DNA of 64,000 nt from Capsulimonadaceae bacterium (GTDB taxonomy: Bacteria > Armatimonadota > Armatimonadia > Armatimonadales > Capsulimonadaceae), in NCBI GenBank assembly GCA_031292625.1, contig JARLGU010000060.1, forward strand, positions 1 to 64,000, given 5' to 3'. How positions within the stretch are numbered: position 1 is the first letter of the stretch; the number at the start of each line of letters is the position of its first letter. The position numbers and the translations under genes were made by a program. Positions 1 through 8,636 of the stretch are shown one piece after another. The notes beneath the pieces are model-generated. The model was not told the DNA's origin. It made no database searches and saw nothing but the letters and a program-made list of their open reading frames with translations.

Positions 1-72
1 CTTGCCCGCCTCGATTTCACGGATGACTTGGAGCTTGAACTCCTTACTGAACCTGCGACGACTGAGTGACAT
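1..72 (-). CDS. IS3-family transposase OrfA, N-terminus only
   Basis: The minus strand from the ATG at 72-70 reads MSLSRRRFSKEFKLQVIRE and continues to the window edge. The RRRFSKEFKLQVI signature is the start of the helix-turn-helix domain (HTH_Tnp_1) of IS3/IS911 OrfA proteins, which bind the element's ends. A purine-rich AGAGAG lies about 10 nt upstream of the start. Only 24 residues are visible, so the state of the rest (OrfB/DDE domain, frameshift site) is unknown. Family assignment is by motif recognition. Confidence 0.75.
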   Translation of the reverse strand, partial: MSLSRRRFSKEFKLQVIREIEAGK

Positions 73-121
73 GATGGTGGTTTCTCTCTTTCTGAGGATA
101 CCACCTTAACCTGTTGTCTCA
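1..121 (-). mobile_element. End of an IS3-family-like insertion sequence
   Basis: The window opens inside an insertion sequence on the minus strand. It holds the first 24 codons of an IS3/IS911-type OrfA and its leader. Read on the minus strand, the outer end appears to start at TGAGACAACAGG (complement of 110-121), in keeping with the TG start of many IS3 ends. Immediately outside is the coding tail of an RHS tip, so the element probably inserted at the RHS core/tip boundary. The other inverted repeat is outside the window, so the exact end and any target duplication cannot be checked. Confidence 0.6.
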
Positions 122-132
122 CGCAGGGGTGC

Positions 133-318
133 GATCCAGTGTCCCTCGTGCGCATTCTAAATCGAGCGTTTAATCTTGGCCTTAGAAATAGAGTCGTAAA
201 GGGTATCGGTAAAGGGGGCCAAATTGCAATTGTGCTTACTGGCGCGTATGTCCTCGGATGGGAGATTAGGTGTGCGACTGATGTTATGGAAAGACTTGGC
301 GGCCCTGGAGATTGGTAG
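133..318 (+). pseudogene. RHS toxin-like C-terminal tail, cut off from its core by the IS
   Basis: An open frame runs from GAT at 133 (DPVSLVRILNR...) to TAG at 316-318, 61 codons with no start of its own. The GATCCAGTG opening resembles the DPSG motif that ends the RHS core and begins the variable tip. The tail is basic and has a hydrophobic stretch (GGQIAIVLTGAYVLGW). The IS end lies about 12 bp upstream, so the core has been disconnected. The next gene starts 7 bp after the stop, the usual position of an immunity gene. I do not recognise the toxin class. Confidence 0.5.
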
Positions 319-325
319 GCCCTAG

Positions 326-775
326 TTGAACTGGCGCACAAGCATAGCATTGTTTGGAATTGCGATAGCATCAGGCTTCGCAGCGTTCATATTTAGTTTA
401 CTAGCAGAGCGTGATGAACGCCGTCTGCGTCAAAAATTGATAGGGAGCAGAAAACTGCTCACTCTTGACGAGGCACTATTGACGTTTGGATTTGATGAAC
501 CAAGACGACCGGCCTTCGCTGAAGCATGGATCAAAATCGGACATGTTTTGCACGTTGACGCAGGATATCTGCGTCCAAACGACGCCCTTGGCAAGCTGCA
601 AACCCGCTCACCGCTTGGCGCTCTCGGAGAATCGGATCTAGACGATCTGTATTGGGAAATCATAGAGAATATTTCGCGACCCCAAAGCCTGAGTGGAGAA
701 AGTAAGCCTGTGAAAGTCGAAACGGTTGGCGAAGCGTTAAAATTACTTATGCTTGACGAGACCGATCGCGAGTAG
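326..775 (+). CDS. Small membrane-anchored protein, candidate immunity to the RHS tail
   Basis: A 149-aa protein starting with TTG at 326. The N-terminus has one likely transmembrane segment (about residues 6-26, SIALFGIAIASGFAAFIFSLL) followed by a charged, mostly helical soluble part. No family is recognised. It begins 7 bp after the stop of the RHS tail at 133-318, the layout of polymorphic-toxin tip/immunity pairs, so an immunity role is inferred from position only. Its base composition is less GC-rich than the chromosomal genes further right, which fits a mobile cassette. The TTG start is uncertain, as no strong ribosome binding site is visible. Confidence 0.45.
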   Translation: MNWRTSIALFGIAIASGFAAFIFSLLAERDERRLRQKLIGSRKLLTLDEALLTFGFDEPRRPAFAEAWIKIGHVLHVDAGYLRPNDALGKLQTRSPLGALGESDLDDLYWEIIENISRPQSLSGESKPVKVETVGEALKLLMLDETDRE

Positions 776-893
776 ATGCGACACGCGGAATTACCCTCAT
801 GGTCACGAGTACGACGGCGCTGCCGTGGACGACGCACTTTATGTGTGCCGGCCGTTGCAAGGGCCAGTAGAGCCGCCATGGCCAATAGGCTCG

Positions 894-1259
894 GACTCGA
901 CGACGTACCTGTTCGACATCGCGGGCAACACGCGGCAGCTCTGGAACGCTGGCCGCGAGTCGCCGGTCGCGGGTTACCTGACTGACGCGTTCGGCTTCGA
1001 GCTGCTCGTCGGCCCGACCGACCTCGCCGCCTCCTGTGCAGGCGATGGGCGGGGAGCCGCTGATGGGCACGGCGGGCCGCGTCGTGAACAACCTGCGCTT
1101 TGGCGGTCAGTACGGCTACTACCGCGACGGGGCGAACCGGCTGTACGTTCGCGCGCGGGTGTACCGCGCGGACTGGGGCCGGTGGCTGAGCGTGGACCCG
1201 CTGTGGGGCGCGGGAGGGGAGTGGAACGCGTACCGGTACGTGGGGAACAACCCGGTGGG
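894..1259 (+). repeat. RHS core-end direct repeat, copy 1
   Basis: This copy of about 366 bp begins GACTCGACGACGTACCTG and ends at AACAACCCGGTGGG. It matches 2849-3213 along its whole length with scattered substitutions and one extra base near 1027. Sequence on either side of the two copies is unrelated. It encodes the conserved end of the RHS core, the usual recombination target when variable tips are exchanged. Confidence 0.85.
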
Positions 1260-1574
1260 GGGATCGATCCGAGTGGGAAAATCACATTTTCTGCAAAGCT
1301 CAAAAAGTGCGCGGATCAGTGTGCTGATGAGGCTCTGAAGGGCATTTTGAAGTCGTTGCCATCCTGGAGTGGAATTGGTGTTGGATGGGTTACGGAACTC
1401 AAAAATGCAATCGAGGCTGGCGAACTCCTAAAGCTAGAAGGATTACTCAAGGGTGCGAAGGGATTCACTATCGGTACGGCAACAGGCGCGTTGGGAGACT
1501 TTTTCTGGTGCTACTTTGGAAAGTGCCAGTGGCAGGATACGGGCGTATGCGATACCAAACATCTTGGAGGTTGA
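894..1574 (+). pseudogene. Orphan RHS core end plus variable tail, frameshifted
   Basis: Two reading frames must be joined to read this RHS fragment. One gives DSTTYLFDIAGNTRQLW..., then an extra base near 1027 shifts to GGQYGYYRDGANRLYVRARVY, which carries the RHS-associated core signature (RARVYRADWGRWLSVDP, EWNAYRYVGNNPVG). A G run at 1256-1262 shifts back to GIDPSGKITF and a tail of about 100 residues ending at 1574. The tail has four cysteines in CADQCADEALK and CYFGKC contexts plus glycine-rich helical parts; its toxin class is unknown. No start codon or core N-terminus is present. This looks like a displaced tip of the kind left behind by RHS tip replacement. Confidence 0.65.
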
Positions 1575-1728
1575 TCCGGTCTAGCTGGCAGTGCTTTGGC
1601 AGCCAGTCTGCTGGATTAGGTCCTGCGGCGTGCGGATATGCAATCGTTGCGCATCCCCGTCGAGCTTGCTTTTGCCAGATTTGTTATTTTCTGGGCAGTA
1701 TCCTTTCCCGCCGGGAACTTAATCGACG

Positions 1729-2850
1729 ATGAAAAAAGTTTGCGATGCGCGCGGCATAGCTATTGGAGCGCTGATCCTAGTCTTTGCTGTCGTGTCTATC
1801 GGCGTAAACAGACAATCCATAGAAGCTAGCGCCATAGACCGTTACCTGGCTGTCAATCCTGGCGACCAGTTCGCCAGGCAGCAGGCGCTCCTATATTATT
1901 CCGGCTACTATGGCGATAAACGTTGTGACGTAAAATTGCGCTATAACACGATCAAAATGGTCGAGTACCATGCGAACAACGTCCACATAGTTTGGCAAAA
2001 CATGGCGCTTTTCTTGCAGGACCCCGCTTATCTCGCGCAGATAATAAGATTGCTGGAGCAACAGAAGAAGAAGTACATTTCCGACGAAGGCTATTACTAC
2101 GCACTTGCTGAATGTTATCATGTAGCATCGTGCCCACTCCTGGCAAGGTCTAGCTTGCTCCCGAATGCCCTCCTAGCAGAACTGAAATTGCCACGTGGCA
2201 CGCGACTACGGACTGACATTGATCCTCAGGGCGCTCAAAAATCCATTGATGCTTACACTACTGCGATAATATGTTCTAAACGTGACAACAATGCGCCATA
2301 CGCAGATCAATGCGAGGAAGCCCTTGGGGTTCTTCTGTACCGATTAGGGCGTGATAAAGACTGTTTACGGTTATTTCAGGCAGATTACCCATTCAACGAT
2401 AGCGACGACAAATCGATGATGCTCCTGTCGTACGGTTGCGCACTGTACAACCTTCATAGGGATCGCGATGCGCTCGTTGTCCTCAGGCAAGTTCGGTCGG
2501 CGGATACGAGTGGCATAAACGATGCGCCAGGTCGCTTTACAATGGTCGCTGATTCAACGATGGGCTTGATTGAGCTAGATCTCGGAAATTATGCCGAGGC
2601 GGAAATGTACCTATTGTCGGCAGGGCAGACAGCCGCCAGAGATGCGAACTGGGAAAGGCCAATTGAGCTTGCTGGAAGACTTCTGAAATTGAAAAGGTAC
2701 GATACTGTAATCCAGTTTTGCAGGTGCGCGACAACAGTGGCTTTCGCCAATCGGCCGGAAATTGAAGGGTTGCTCCACCGTGCATTGAGCGCTCGTGAGG
2801 CGACAATTTCGTGCGTTACAACGACTCGCCTGGCAATTGGGACGTATTGA
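1729..2850 (+). CDS. TPR-like protein with N-terminal membrane anchor, 3' end formed at a repeat junction
   Basis: A 373-aa protein. The N-terminus has one hydrophobic segment (IAIGALILVFAVVSIGV, about residues 10-26). The rest is helical and resembles tetratricopeptide repeats, for example the ALGVLLYRLGRDKDCLRLF and SYGCALYNLHRDRDALVVL stretches with their small-residue and aromatic spacing. No enzyme motif is visible. The TGA stop (2848-2850) overlaps the first bases of the second RHS core repeat (2849), so the last residues may be a fusion and the original C-terminus may be lost. It follows the second RHS tail and could be cassette cargo or an immunity factor, which is speculation. ATG start; no obvious Shine-Dalgarno. 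Confidence 0.5.
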   Translation: MKKVCDARGIAIGALILVFAVVSIGVNRQSIEASAIDRYLAVNPGDQFARQQALLYYSGYYGDKRCDVKLRYNTIKMVEYHANNVHIVWQNMALFLQDPAYLAQIIRLLEQQKKKYISDEGYYYALAECYHVASCPLLARSSLLPNALLAELKLPRGTRLRTDIDPQGAQKSIDAYTTAIICSKRDNNAPYADQCEEALGVLLYRLGRDKDCLRLFQADYPFNDSDDKSMMLLSYGCALYNLHRDRDALVVLRQVRSADTSGINDAPGRFTMVADSTMGLIELDLGNYAEAEMYLLSAGQTAARDANWERPIELAGRLLKLKRYDTVIQFCRCATTVAFANRPEIEGLLHRALSAREATISCVTTTRLAIGTY

Positions 2851-3213
2851 CTCGACGACGTACCTGTTCGACATCGCGGGCAACACGCGGCAGCTCTGGA
2901 ACGCTGGCCGCGAGACGCCGGTCGCGGGTTACCTGACTGACGCGTTCGGCTTCGAGCTGCTCGCCGGCCCGAACGGCATCGCGCCTCCTGTGCAGGCGAT
3001 GGGCGGGGAGCCGATGATGGGCACGGCGGGCCGCGTCGTGAACAACCTGCGCTTCGGCGGTCAGTACGGCTACTACCGCGACGGGGCGAACCGGCTGTAC
3101 GTTCGCGCGCGGGTGTACCGCGCGGACTGGGGCCGGTGGCTGAGCGTGGACCCAGCTTGGGGCGCGGGCGGGGAGTGGAACGCGTACCGGTACGCGGGGA
3201 ACAACCCGGTGGG
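2849..3213 (+). repeat. RHS core-end direct repeat, copy 2
   Basis: About 365 bp, collinear with 894-1259 and in the same orientation, 1,955 bp further on. It lacks the extra base found near 1027 in the first copy. Recombination between the copies would delete the intervening tail and TPR-like gene. Confidence 0.85.
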
Positions 3214-3390
3214 CCTCGTTTCCACCTCGCGGGTCCGGCGGACATCGCGCAGGATTTATGGCTTTGCGCAGACCATCAACACGAACACATCGAGGATCGG
3301 CGACTGCGTACAGGCTTTGAGGGCGAAGGCCGGCCTGCAACTGACCGGCTTTCGCATGCCGTCCGATCCGTATCTCACCGCGCCTCGTAG
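2849..3390 (+). pseudogene. Second orphan RHS core end with a degraded tail
   Basis: The frame reads STTYLFDIAGNTRQLWNAGRE through GNNPVG with the complete RHS-associated core signature and no internal frameshift, unlike the copy at 894. After GNNPVG (about 3213) the DPSG-like boundary is disturbed. One frame continues as a tail ending in TAPRSE, another as GPADIAQDLWLCADHQHEH, which looks more like a real tip. There is no start codon and the 3' end overlaps the convergent GH36 gene at 3375. A remnant, not an expressed toxin. Confidence 0.6.
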
Positions 3391-5291
3391 CGAATGAGGC
3401 GCGTCGATGCGCGCTCGGCCATCTCGAACGCGATGCCGCTTGCGAGCGCTTGCCCACTCTCATCCCATGTCTTTCCCGTGTCGCAATCGGTCAGCGCGTA
3501 TTGCGACGCCTTCGCGAGACCGTGCAGCTTGACGTCCGCGTTTGTGTACGGCGATTCGCCTCGGCGGAAAAGCATGACAAAGCCACCGCGCAGGTCGTCG
3601 CGATGGAACTGCCAGCCGCACCAGGCGGACGAGTCCAGGGTGATCGGGAGGAGCGGATAGTAATCGCCAAGGTAGTATGGGCGCAGCGCCTTTACCTCGG
3701 CCGTCGCTTTTCGGACGAGCGCGCTCAACTCATCGCTCTTTGCGATATCCGAGCTGAGGGCATATCCGCTGGTCGCGACACTGCGGACATTATATTTGTC
3801 GAGCCCCCATGCTCCGGCGGTATGCTGCGGGACATACAAGCTCAGCCCAGCGTTCTGCACCTGGTTTTGCACGGGCTCGTCGTGACCGCAGCATTGCGTA
3901 TCGCTTTGCCAGAGCGGGTAGCTGCGACTGATTGTCTCCAGGTCGATCCGCCGCCCCCCGCTTGCGCAGTTGTCGATTGTGAGCCCTGGCTTTCGCCTGC
4001 GCAATTCGTCCCACATCGCGTACAGGCCCTCGACGTAGCGGATCTCGGTGATGCCGGCACGATCGGGCGTATCGGTTGCCTGCCACCACGGCAGTGGGTC
4101 GATGTTGAAATCGTTGCGGAACACATCCACATCCCAGTCGATCAGGCACTTTGCTAGGTAGTCGGTGAGCCACTCGCGGGCGGCGGGGTTTCCGAGGTCG
4201 AAGAGGGCATCGACTTTTTCGTTAGCGCAGTGCAGCACCCATTCGGGATGATCGTGAGCGATTAGGCTTTGCGAGGTGACGCGCTCGGGCTCGAACCAGA
4301 GGACGAACTTCATGCCCTTCGCGTGGGCGTCGTCGGCCAACGGCCGTAAGCCCCTCGGAAACGCCTCTTTCTTCGGGACCCAGCTGCCAGCGCCTGAGGG
4401 CCATCCGCCCTCGAACCATCCTGCGTCCAGCCAGAAATACTCGATCCCCGATTTTGCGAAGTCCGCGATCGCGACCTTTTGATTTTCCTCGGTCACCTCG
4501 TTGCCCTGGTTGAACGTAAACCATGTATTTGCCGCAATGGGCGTCTGAACGATCTCGCCGTCGATGCGCGGGAGATAGTGCTCGATCAGCAGACGGCGCA
4601 AGGCATTGTGCCCGGCGTAACGGTCGCGGCCCGACCAGGGGACGAGCAGCATTCGAGGCGTCCGGATCTCCTCGCCCGGATGCAGTTTGAGCTGTACGGT
4701 TTGCTGCCCGGCGTTCAGCAAAATGCCGCTTTCGCCGTCCCGTTCAACGTGCAAACTCCATTGCCCCGACCAGCCGATCGCGCAGACCAGGCCGCCGCCC
4801 GCGTACTCCAGGTTGAAGAATGGCAGCGCGCCGTTGGACGATCGCCCGCCGTGCGGCGCAACGTCGATATGGCCGCCTGGGGACAGGCTGGTATCGATCG
4901 GCAGGAAATCGGTGGCTGTGCAGGTGCTTCCGTGTGCGTGGCGGAGCACGACGTTGCCCGTTGGAGCCTTGATGCCGAGGTCGAGCGGCCGGATCTTCTC
5001 GATGACCGGCGTATCCGATGCGCCGGTCATCGTGATCTTTAAAACCCATTCCACCGCCTGGCTGTCCGGAAACCGCGTCGTCTCCACGCGCACCGCAAGG
5101 CCTGTGGCGGGGTCGGTTAGGGTCGACGCCGTGCATTGACCGCGCGGCGTGAGGGGCACGGTTTCTGTGTGTTGCACCCAATCGGGCAGAAAATCAGCCG
5201 ATGCGCACCCGTCATACACGAATGAGAACGGGAATCGATCCGTCGCCTCGGCGGCTCCGGTGTGCGCAATGAGTTCGCTTAGAAAGGACAT
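3375..5291 (-). CDS. Alpha-galactosidase, GH36-type
   Basis: A 638-aa cytoplasmic glycoside hydrolase (no signal peptide) expected to release terminal alpha-galactose from oligosaccharides. An N-terminal beta-sandwich (about 1-250) precedes a TIM barrel with the clan-D motifs: WLDAGWF (about 288-294), WFEPERV, nucleophile Asp in FRNDFN (about D394), NCASGGRRID (441-450), and the acid/base Asp in WQSDTQ (about D464). The start is placed at the ATG at 5291 because GGAGGC lies 6 nt upstream; a longer frame to 5348 lacks that support. It is divergent from an AraC regulator at 5431, the probable controller. The 3' end overlaps RHS remnants. Substrate specificity within the clan (galactosidase or related) is inferred. 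Confidence 0.85.
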   Translation of the reverse strand: MSFLSELIAHTGAAEATDRFPFSFVYDGCASADFLPDWVQHTETVPLTPRGQCTASTLTDPATGLAVRVETTRFPDSQAVEWVLKITMTGASDTPVIEKIRPLDLGIKAPTGNVVLRHAHGSTCTATDFLPIDTSLSPGGHIDVAPHGGRSSNGALPFFNLEYAGGGLVCAIGWSGQWSLHVERDGESGILLNAGQQTVQLKLHPGEEIRTPRMLLVPWSGRDRYAGHNALRRLLIEHYLPRIDGEIVQTPIAANTWFTFNQGNEVTEENQKVAIADFAKSGIEYFWLDAGWFEGGWPSGAGSWVPKKEAFPRGLRPLADDAHAKGMKFVLWFEPERVTSQSLIAHDHPEWVLHCANEKVDALFDLGNPAAREWLTDYLAKCLIDWDVDVFRNDFNIDPLPWWQATDTPDRAGITEIRYVEGLYAMWDELRRRKPGLTIDNCASGGRRIDLETISRSYPLWQSDTQCCGHDEPVQNQVQNAGLSLYVPQHTAGAWGLDKYNVRSVATSGYALSSDIAKSDELSALVRKATAEVKALRPYYLGDYYPLLPITLDSSAWCGWQFHRDDLRGGFVMLFRRGESPYTNADVKLHGLAKASQYALTDCDTGKTWDESGQALASGIAFEMAERASTRLIRYEAR

Positions 5292-5417
5292 GGTAATGCC
5301 TCCGGTACGAAAAGACTGAACGGCACTTGCGCCAGATGTCAGCGTCAAGCGTCATCCTGCACGAATCATATCCGATTGAGGCTTCCATGCCCATAGTGAA
5401 ATCGACTTGGAATATGT

Positions 5418-5430
5418 GATAATCGACTGC
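5418..5430 (+). promoter_or_regulatory. Extended -10 promoter directly before the AraC gene
   Basis: TGTGATAAT (5415-5423) is an extended -10 element and ends 7 nt before the ATG at 5431. Transcription would begin at or next to the start codon, so the mRNA would be leaderless. No good -35 box is visible, as expected for extended -10 promoters and activator-dependent genes. Confidence 0.45.
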
Positions 5431-6285
5431 ATGGCCGAAAACGCGCGCAATCTGCCTAGCTTTATCGCGTCCCTCGAATCCTCGCTCGACTTCGTTTACT
5501 CCGATGGCGGCGTCACGCCAGTTGCAAGCGGCACGTCGACCGGCTGGCGAACGATGCCGTGGCTGCTGACGACCTATCTGGAGAACGGCGTTGCTCATGC
5601 GGAGACGGAGCACGGCGACGTGCTGGATTACGGCGACGGGTGCGTTTGTTGCGTTGCGCCGGGTGTTCGTCACCGAATTGATGCCGTGCAAGGCGGCGTA
5701 AGTTGGTGGTCGCACTATTCGTTCAGAGTTGCCGGCGGGCTGTCGCTGACGGATTTTATCGATATGCCGCTCATCCTCTCCGGACAAGAGGCCGCGCGGA
5801 TTAAGCTCATCAACGGCGAACTTGCTCAAGTCGGCAAACGCGGCGGGGATAGCGTCGCCTTGCTTTTGCGCGCAAAGGCTCTCGGCTTCGATCTGGCAAG
5901 CGTGCTGACATCATGCGCAAACCCGCGCGCGGATCGGATCGCTCTCATTGAGAGCGCATTCCGGCTGCAGCCCGTCTTGCGCCATATCGAAGGGCATATG
6001 GATGGCGACCTTAGCCGCGACACGCTCGCCCGCCTCGCGTCGCTATCGCCGTCGCGCTTCTATGTCGTGTTCCATGCCGCGCTTGGGACTGGACCGAACC
6101 AATACGTTCTGCGTCGTCGGATGGAACATGCGCAGCAGATCTTGATTACGACTGACCTCTCGGTGAGCGAAGTGGGGATGCGGTGCGGCTACGACGATCC
6201 GTTCCTATTTAGCCGCATGTTCAAGAGACTGCACGGCCTCAGTCCGTTGCAATACCGTGGGCAGGTCAAGGCGTCGTTTGGGTGA
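5431..6285 (+). CDS. AraC-family transcriptional regulator
   Basis: A 284-aa regulator. The N-terminal part (about 30-120) resembles a cupin sugar-sensing domain (DYGDGCVCCVAPGVRHRID). The C-terminal 100 residues hold the two AraC helix-turn-helix motifs: LARLASLSPSRFYVVFHAALG, then VSEVGMRCGYDDPFLFSRMFKRLHGLSPLQYR, the diagnostic second HTH with GY-DD-FSRMFK. It is transcribed away from the GH36 gene across about 140 bp, so it probably activates that gene in response to a galactoside. The ATG at 5431 is preferred over the in-frame TTG at 5407, which lies upstream of the promoter. Confidence 0.85.
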   Translation: MAENARNLPSFIASLESSLDFVYSDGGVTPVASGTSTGWRTMPWLLTTYLENGVAHAETEHGDVLDYGDGCVCCVAPGVRHRIDAVQGGVSWWSHYSFRVAGGLSLTDFIDMPLILSGQEAARIKLINGELAQVGKRGGDSVALLLRAKALGFDLASVLTSCANPRADRIALIESAFRLQPVLRHIEGHMDGDLSRDTLARLASLSPSRFYVVFHAALGTGPNQYVLRRRMEHAQQILITTDLSVSEVGMRCGYDDPFLFSRMFKRLHGLSPLQYRGQVKASFG

Positions 6286-6306
6286 GGACGGCGGAATTCG
6301 CGCATC

Positions 6307-8313
6307 CTATTCCTCCGTTGCGCCTGCCTCGACGACGGGCTGACCGATGGTCGCAAGAAAGCGGGCCGCGTCGTCGCGCTTAAATGTCCGGCGGGCGGGC
6401 GGGAGATGCTTGAGGAATTGGAAGCCGTAGTTCTTTGTCGCGAGCCGGCTGTCCAGGATGGCGACAACGCCTTTGTCCGTCGACGTGCGGATCAGGCGGC
6501 CGAAGCCTTGCTTGAGGCGCAGCTGAGCCTGCGGCAGGGAGAAGTCGCGGAACCAATCGCCGCCGGCCGTGGTCACTTCCTCGACGCGTGACTTGTTGAT
6601 GGGGCTGTCCGGCATCGCGAACGGCAGGCGATCGATGACCACCAGGCGGAGCGCGTCGCCGGGGACGTCTACGCCTTCCCAGAACGAGCTCGTCCCCATT
6701 AGCACGGCGTTCTCCTGCTGGCGAAATTCTTCGATCAAGCGTGATGTCGGCATTTCGCCCTGGCGAAGCAGCGGATAGCCGAGGTTCATCCGTTCCATCT
6801 CCGCATGCACCCGTCCGAGCATGCGGTGCGACGTGAACAGCAGAAATGCGCCGCCGCGCGATGCATTCGTCAGGAACGCCATTTCGTCGGCGATCAGCTT
6901 TGTGTAATCCGGCGTGTCCGACGGCGGCGGAAAGTGACGCGGGACATACAGCAGGCAGTTGTTCGCATAGTCGAACGGAGAGCCGGTGATAATCTGGGTG
7001 ACGTCGCCGTTTTCCGGGATGCCGAGGCGGGATGACAGATAATGGAAATCGCCGCCGGTGGACAACGTTGCCGAGATGAGCACCGCGCCCGAGTCGCGGA
7101 AGTCGGAGAATAGCTCTTGCGACAGGATCGGAGCAACGGAGACCGGCGTGTAGTTGAGCGCTGCGACCGCTGCACGGCCGTTCGACGATCCAACCGAGCC
7201 CCAATGGACATAGTTCGGATCGTCGCCGTGGAAGAGCAGGATCAGTTCCTCCCGGGCGCGCACGAGTTGGCGGGATAGGCCGTCCACGCGGTCCTGAAGC
7301 GTCGGATTGCCGCGAGTGTCCGCCTTCGCGAGGCTGTTGGCAATGCTGACGAGCATCGCGCCGACGAAGCCAGCCTTATCGCGGAGTTCCTCGAACCGGC
7401 TTCCAGCGCATTCTTGAAGGAAAAATTCAGGACGCGGGCTTGTCAAAAATGGCTCGAAGAGAATGCGGCATTCTCCGTCCACGGCGCGCAGTTTCTCCTC
7501 GTCAATCTCCACCTGACTCCCGAGCCGCTTCACTTTCGCCAGCAGCGACGGCAGGCGCGACGACGAAAGAGAGATGCCAAACGTGTTTGCGGCGGCATCT
7601 TCGAGGTGGTGCGCCTCGTCGAAGATCACGAACGAGTTGTCGGGCAGGATGCGCGCCTCCGGTTCCGTCCGCCTGACTGCGAGGTCGGAGAAATAGAGGG
7701 CGTGGTTGACCAGGATGATCGCCGCTTCCTCGGCCAGTTTCTTGGCTTTGTAATAGAAGCAGGCGTCGAAGTAGCGGCACTCCGCGCCCCGGCACGTGTC
7801 GGCATCGGCGCGGACATCGAACCAGTTTGGGTAGTTGAACGGCAACTCGGCAACATCGCCGGTCTCCGTGGTTCTCGACCAGTCGCGGATGTGCGCGAAT
7901 TGTGAATCGCCGGCCGTCCAGAGCTCGCTGGCCGCCGCTGCCGTGTCCTGCAGGCAAAGGTAGTTGCCTCGCCCCTTCAGCAGCGCGACGGATACGGGGT
8001 GGGGGGTGAGCGATGCGACAAGCGGAATGTCGCGTTCCCAGAGCTGCGCTTGCAAGGCGAGCGTGTGCGATGAGACAATTACCTTGCGATCCGGACGCGC
8101 ATAGAGAAAAGCGGGAAGCAGATATGCGAGCGTCTTGCCGACCCCGGTTCCCGCCTCAACCAGCGCGATCCCGGTCCGCTGACCGATCGCCCGCGTGATC
8201 GCGCGGACGGCTTGCCGCTGTTCCTGGCGGATGTGATAGCCCGGCAACGCTTTCGCAAGGACGCCATCCTCATCGAAATAGCTGGCAAGACTGGCTGGAA
8301 GAGGGTGCGTCAT
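6307..8313 (-). CDS. dinG: DinG/XPD-family ATP-dependent DNA helicase with Fe-S cluster
   Basis: A 668-aa superfamily 2 helicase that unwinds DNA 5' to 3', usually acting on R-loops or D-loops in repair. Walker A is EAGTGVGKT (about 53-61). Four cysteines typical of the 4Fe-4S domain occur at about 120 (NYLC), 174, 179 and 185 (TCRGAECRYFDAC). The DEAH box is FDEAHH (231-236). C-terminal motifs include LISATLS, GTSSFWEGVDVPG and QGFGRLIRT (motif VI). The start is set at ATG 8313 (MTHPLPASL); the frame extends upstream but the promoter TATAAT sits at 8329-8324, so the upstream codons are not transcribed. Convergent with the AraC gene. There is no exonuclease domain, as in Gram-negative DinG. 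Confidence 0.85.
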   Translation of the reverse strand: MTHPLPASLASYFDEDGVLAKALPGYHIRQEQRQAVRAITRAIGQRTGIALVEAGTGVGKTLAYLLPAFLYARPDRKVIVSSHTLALQAQLWERDIPLVASLTPHPVSVALLKGRGNYLCLQDTAAAASELWTAGDSQFAHIRDWSRTTETGDVAELPFNYPNWFDVRADADTCRGAECRYFDACFYYKAKKLAEEAAIILVNHALYFSDLAVRRTEPEARILPDNSFVIFDEAHHLEDAAANTFGISLSSSRLPSLLAKVKRLGSQVEIDEEKLRAVDGECRILFEPFLTSPRPEFFLQECAGSRFEELRDKAGFVGAMLVSIANSLAKADTRGNPTLQDRVDGLSRQLVRAREELILLFHGDDPNYVHWGSVGSSNGRAAVAALNYTPVSVAPILSQELFSDFRDSGAVLISATLSTGGDFHYLSSRLGIPENGDVTQIITGSPFDYANNCLLYVPRHFPPPSDTPDYTKLIADEMAFLTNASRGGAFLLFTSHRMLGRVHAEMERMNLGYPLLRQGEMPTSRLIEEFRQQENAVLMGTSSFWEGVDVPGDALRLVVIDRLPFAMPDSPINKSRVEEVTTAGGDWFRDFSLPQAQLRLKQGFGRLIRTSTDKGVVAILDSRLATKNYGFQFLKHLPPARRTFKRDDAARFLATIGQPVVEAGATEE

Positions 8314-8636
8314 GACTAGGAGGATTATACCTGTGGCGGACGCGGTGAGGGTAGGATCGGCGACGCTTAAAGGCCTACGCGCAGAAATGGCGCGAGTGGG
8401 CTTCGGCAACAACAGCCGCATCAATGTTGCCTTCTGTCCCGCGCCGTGCTGGCGGCGTCCGCTCATGGCGTCGCCAGCATCTTTTTGCTAAAGCCGGGCA
8501 GACGGCAGGTACGCAAAGCGCCTCGTAGTCTACGTCAACTTACTCGCGCATCGTTCAGGGCGGCAGTCGGCAAGGCCTCGTCGAAACGGATCCGGCAGCC
8601 GCGAAGCCGTCCTGCAAGGCATTGCGTTTTCACGCG
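8314..8636. other. Intergenic stretch, little recognisable
   Basis: Between the dinG-like start and the stop of the next minus-strand gene. Apart from the -10 box next to dinG I see no gene, repeat or convincing terminator here. Confidence 0.5.
8324..8329 (-). promoter_or_regulatory. Consensus -10 box 10 nt before the dinG-like start
   Basis: A perfect TATAAT on the minus strand ends 10 nt upstream of ATG 8313. The expected start site leaves a leader of about 3-4 nt. The adjoining CCTCCT is anti-Shine-Dalgarno-like rather than a ribosome binding site, so translation is probably leaderless. No clear -35 box. Confidence 0.5.

Noticed and set aside
753-985. Frames spanning the immunity candidate and the first RHS repeat
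   Set aside because: They run across the junction at 894 and through the frameshift; upstream of 894 the translation does not look like RHS core.
3450-5139. Long open frames on the plus strand opposite the GH36 gene
   Set aside because: They are the antisense of a clear glycoside hydrolase; the translations are Arg/Pro-rich with no motif.
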